Positions 4,651 to 6,478 of a stretch of 6,478 bases of DNA are shown here, piece by piece. The first letter of the stretch is position 1. Each line of letters starts with the position of its first letter. The stretch is from positions 1-6,478 of the forward strand of contig CAIYSH010000042.1 of the NCBI GenBank assembly GCA_903928755.1, given 5' to 3'. Made by a program: the position numbers and the translations under genes. This stretch comes from an uncultured Alphaproteobacteria bacterium (GTDB lineage: Bacteria > Pseudomonadota > Alphaproteobacteria > Caulobacterales > Caulobacteraceae). Under the pieces are notes generated by a model. The model was not told where the DNA came from. It ran no database searches and saw only the letters and a list, made by a program, of their open reading frames with translations.

Positions 4651-6478
4651 ATGAAGATGATGACGACCAGGGCGAGCTTGCGCGCCGCCATTTTTGCGAC
4701 CACGGCCATCTGCTCGGCCTGGGCCACCACGGCTGCCGCGGCCACGAAGGCGGACACGGTCGAGGAACTGATCGTCGTCGGTTCGCGGATCGAAGGCGCC
4801 AAGGTCACGGCCGCCCTGCCGGTGACGGTGGTGGGTCAGGAACAGCTGCAGGCCATAGCCGCCTCGTCAGGTGATGACCTCTTCCGGTCCATCCCGCAGA
4901 TGGGGGATGTGAACTACAATTCGGGCTATCTGCCGGGCAGCAGCAATTCCGCCCGCGGCGACATCGGGTCGGTGAACCTGCGCAATCTGGGGTCAGGCAA
5001 TACCCTGGTCCTGCTGAATGGCCGCCGGGTCGTGACCCACCCTACCAGCCAGGCGGACGGCCTGAGCCTGGTGCCCACCCTGACCTATAATACCAATGCC
5101 ATCCCGACCACGGGCCTCAAGCGCCTGGAAGTCCTGCGGGACGGTGCCGCCGCCATCTATGGTGCAGACGCCGTGGCCGGCGTGGTCAATACCGTGCTGC
5201 GGGACAATTTCGATGGCATGCAGGTCGAGGCCCAGTATGGCTCGGCCGAAAGCACCCACATGGCGGAATACACGCTGAACGGTCTGTGGGGCCATAATTT
5301 CGACCGTGGCAACCTCACGGCCTTTGTCACCTATGACAAGCGGACAGCCCTGAAATCCACAGACCAGGATTTCACCGCGTCTTCTGACAAGCGTCCGCTG
5401 TTTGCCGGCACCCGCTTTGACGGTGCTGCCAGCGTTGACGGCCGCTCGACCGTGACCCCGTGGGGCAGCTTCACCGCGGCCTCTGCAGTCCGGATCGGCA
5501 CCAGCCTGATCACCAGCACCGGCGGGGCTTTCCACATCCAGCCGACCACCAGCACGGGGTGCCTGATCAGCGTCGGAACCGGCATCTGCCTGCAGAACGG
5601 GGCACCTGCCACATCGGCGGAAGACCGTAACCTGCGCTTTGACAATGCCGCCCTGGGTCTGTCGACCATGCCGCAGGTCAAGCGTCTGAACGTCTTCCTG
5701 ACCGGCAATTACCGCCTGACGGACGACATTACGGCCTTTGGCGAATTCGGCATCTACAAGGCCGAGTCCACGGCCCTTCAGTCGCCTGTCGCCACCACCT
5801 CGGCCCAGGTGATCACGGCTCCCGTCACCAGCTATTACAACCCCTTTGGTCCGACCACCTTCGGTGGCGTCGCCAACCCCAACCGCCTGCCGGGCACCAC
5901 CGCGCCGACGACAGGCCTGGCCGTCACCCTGACCAGCTATGCCCTTGTGGATGCCGGTCTGTCGCGGGTGGATGTCAACAACGACCAGCTGCGCTTCCTC
6001 ATGGGCCTGAAGGGCGAAAAGTTCGGGTTCAAGTGGGAGTCAGCGGCCTTCTATTCGCAGGCCGAAGCCAAGGACGTGTCCGACGGCATCAGTGCCACGG
6101 CCCTCCAGCGCCAGATCGCCCTGTCCACCTCCAGTGCCTACAACCCCTTCAATGGGGGCACGGTTGACCAGCCCAGCCTGGGCGATGGCGCGTCGAGCAG
6201 CAGTGCGGCCCTTGACGCCATCCGCGTCAAGTCGACCCGCGACAGCGTCAGCACCCTGGCCTCCTGGGACTTCCGGGTGAACAAGGCGGACCTCTTCACC
6301 CTGCCCGGTGGGGATGTCGGCATGGCCGCCGGTCTGGAATATCGCCGCGAGACCCAGAAGGATGACCGCGACGCCCGGGTGGATGGCACCATCACCTATA
6401 CCAATTCGGTGACCGGCATTGCCTATGGCAGTGATCTGGTCGGCACCAGCCCGTCCCCGGACACCAAGGGCAAGCGCA
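4651..6478 (+). CDS. TonB-dependent outer-membrane receptor (3' end missing)
   Basis: The visible 609 residues form the N-terminal part of a TonB-dependent receptor, an outer-membrane beta-barrel that imports scarce substrates using energy passed from TonB-ExbBD. A signal peptide covers residues 1 to about 31 (basic MKMMTTRASLR, hydrophobic core, alanine run). A Ton box, VEELIVVGSR, lies at 37-46. The plug domain spans about 54-190, with the typical NLRNLGSGNTLVLLNGRRV (109-127) and RLEVLRDGAAAIYGADAVAG (158-177). The barrel follows: two cysteines at 304 and 313 could form a disulfide in an outer loop, YNPF occurs at 396-399 and again at 497-500, and GLEYRRE at 561-567 is typical of barrel strands in this group. 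Large receptors of this kind in Caulobacterales and sphingomonads are often 850-1000 residues, so roughly a third may be missing. No N-terminal sigma-regulator extension is present between the signal peptide and Ton box. It lies 101 bp after the amidohydrolase gene. The substrate is unknown; peptides, carbohydrates or aromatic compounds are all possible. Confidence 0.95.
   Translation, partial: MKMMTTRASLRAAIFATTAICSAWATTAAAATKADTVEELIVVGSRIEGAKVTAALPVTVVGQEQLQAIAASSGDDLFRSIPQMGDVNYNSGYLPGSSNSARGDIGSVNLRNLGSGNTLVLLNGRRVVTHPTSQADGLSLVPTLTYNTNAIPTTGLKRLEVLRDGAAAIYGADAVAGVVNTVLRDNFDGMQVEAQYGSAESTHMAEYTLNGLWGHNFDRGNLTAFVTYDKRTALKSTDQDFTASSDKRPLFAGTRFDGAASVDGRSTVTPWGSFTAASAVRIGTSLITSTGGAFHIQPTTSTGCLISVGTGICLQNGAPATSAEDRNLRFDNAALGLSTMPQVKRLNVFLTGNYRLTDDITAFGEFGIYKAESTALQSPVATTSAQVITAPVTSYYNPFGPTTFGGVANPNRLPGTTAPTTGLAVTLTSYALVDAGLSRVDVNNDQLRFLMGLKGEKFGFKWESAAFYSQAEAKDVSDGISATALQRQIALSTSSAYNPFNGGTVDQPSLGDGASSSSAALDAIRVKSTRDSVSTLASWDFRVNKADLFTLPGGDVGMAAGLEYRRETQKDDRDARVDGTITYTNSVTGIAYGSDLVGTSPSPDTKGKR

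Noticed and set aside
1..6478. Transposons, CRISPR arrays, tRNA or rRNA genes, phage or plasmid features.
   Set aside because: I found no transposase-like coding sequence, terminal inverted repeats, regularly spaced repeats or recognisable structured RNA. Genes cover nearly the whole window and no gap exceeds 124 bp.

Overview
The window is a compact stretch of GC-rich chromosome with six genes and no sign of mobile DNA, RNA genes or CRISPR. The third-position G/C bias, the large TonB-dependent receptor with a classical Ton box, and the exported amidohydrolase beside it suggest an alphaproteobacterium, most likely of the Caulobacterales type (Caulobacter, Phenylobacterium, Brevundimonas). That placement is inferred from style, not from a marker gene.

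Left part, minus strand (1-1307): a small four-helix membrane protein (882-1307) is followed downstream by the N-terminal 270 residues of an exported calcium-dependent phosphoinositide phospholipase C-like protein (1-812, cut by the window edge). A 124-bp divergent intergenic region (1308-1431) separates this pair from the plus-strand genes. It carries an inverted repeat, TTGACCC-N23-GGGTCAA, that could be an operator or two opposed -35 elements.

Right part, plus strand (1432-6478): an XRE/MmyB-type regulator with a GTG start; a 126-aa limonene-1,2-epoxide hydrolase-fold protein that keeps all five catalytic positions of the family; a 589-aa secreted metal-dependent amidohydrolase with a CIA30-like C-terminal domain; and the first 609 residues of a TonB-dependent outer-membrane receptor, cut by the right edge. 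The gaps are 67, 66 and 101 bp with no convincing terminator, so the four may be partly co-transcribed.

A reasonable working model is a small catabolic or uptake locus. The receptor would import a scarce substrate, the periplasmic amidohydrolase would cleave an amide, ester or peptide bond, the small hydrolase would act on an epoxide or similar intermediate in the cytoplasm, and the MmyB-type protein would sense a ligand and control the set. The individual families are well supported; the shared pathway is inferred from gene order. I see no clearly unprecedented system. The points most worth checking are the amidohydrolase-CIA30 fusion, the intact epoxide-hydrolase active site beside a ligand-sensing regulator, and the inverted repeat between the divergent genes.
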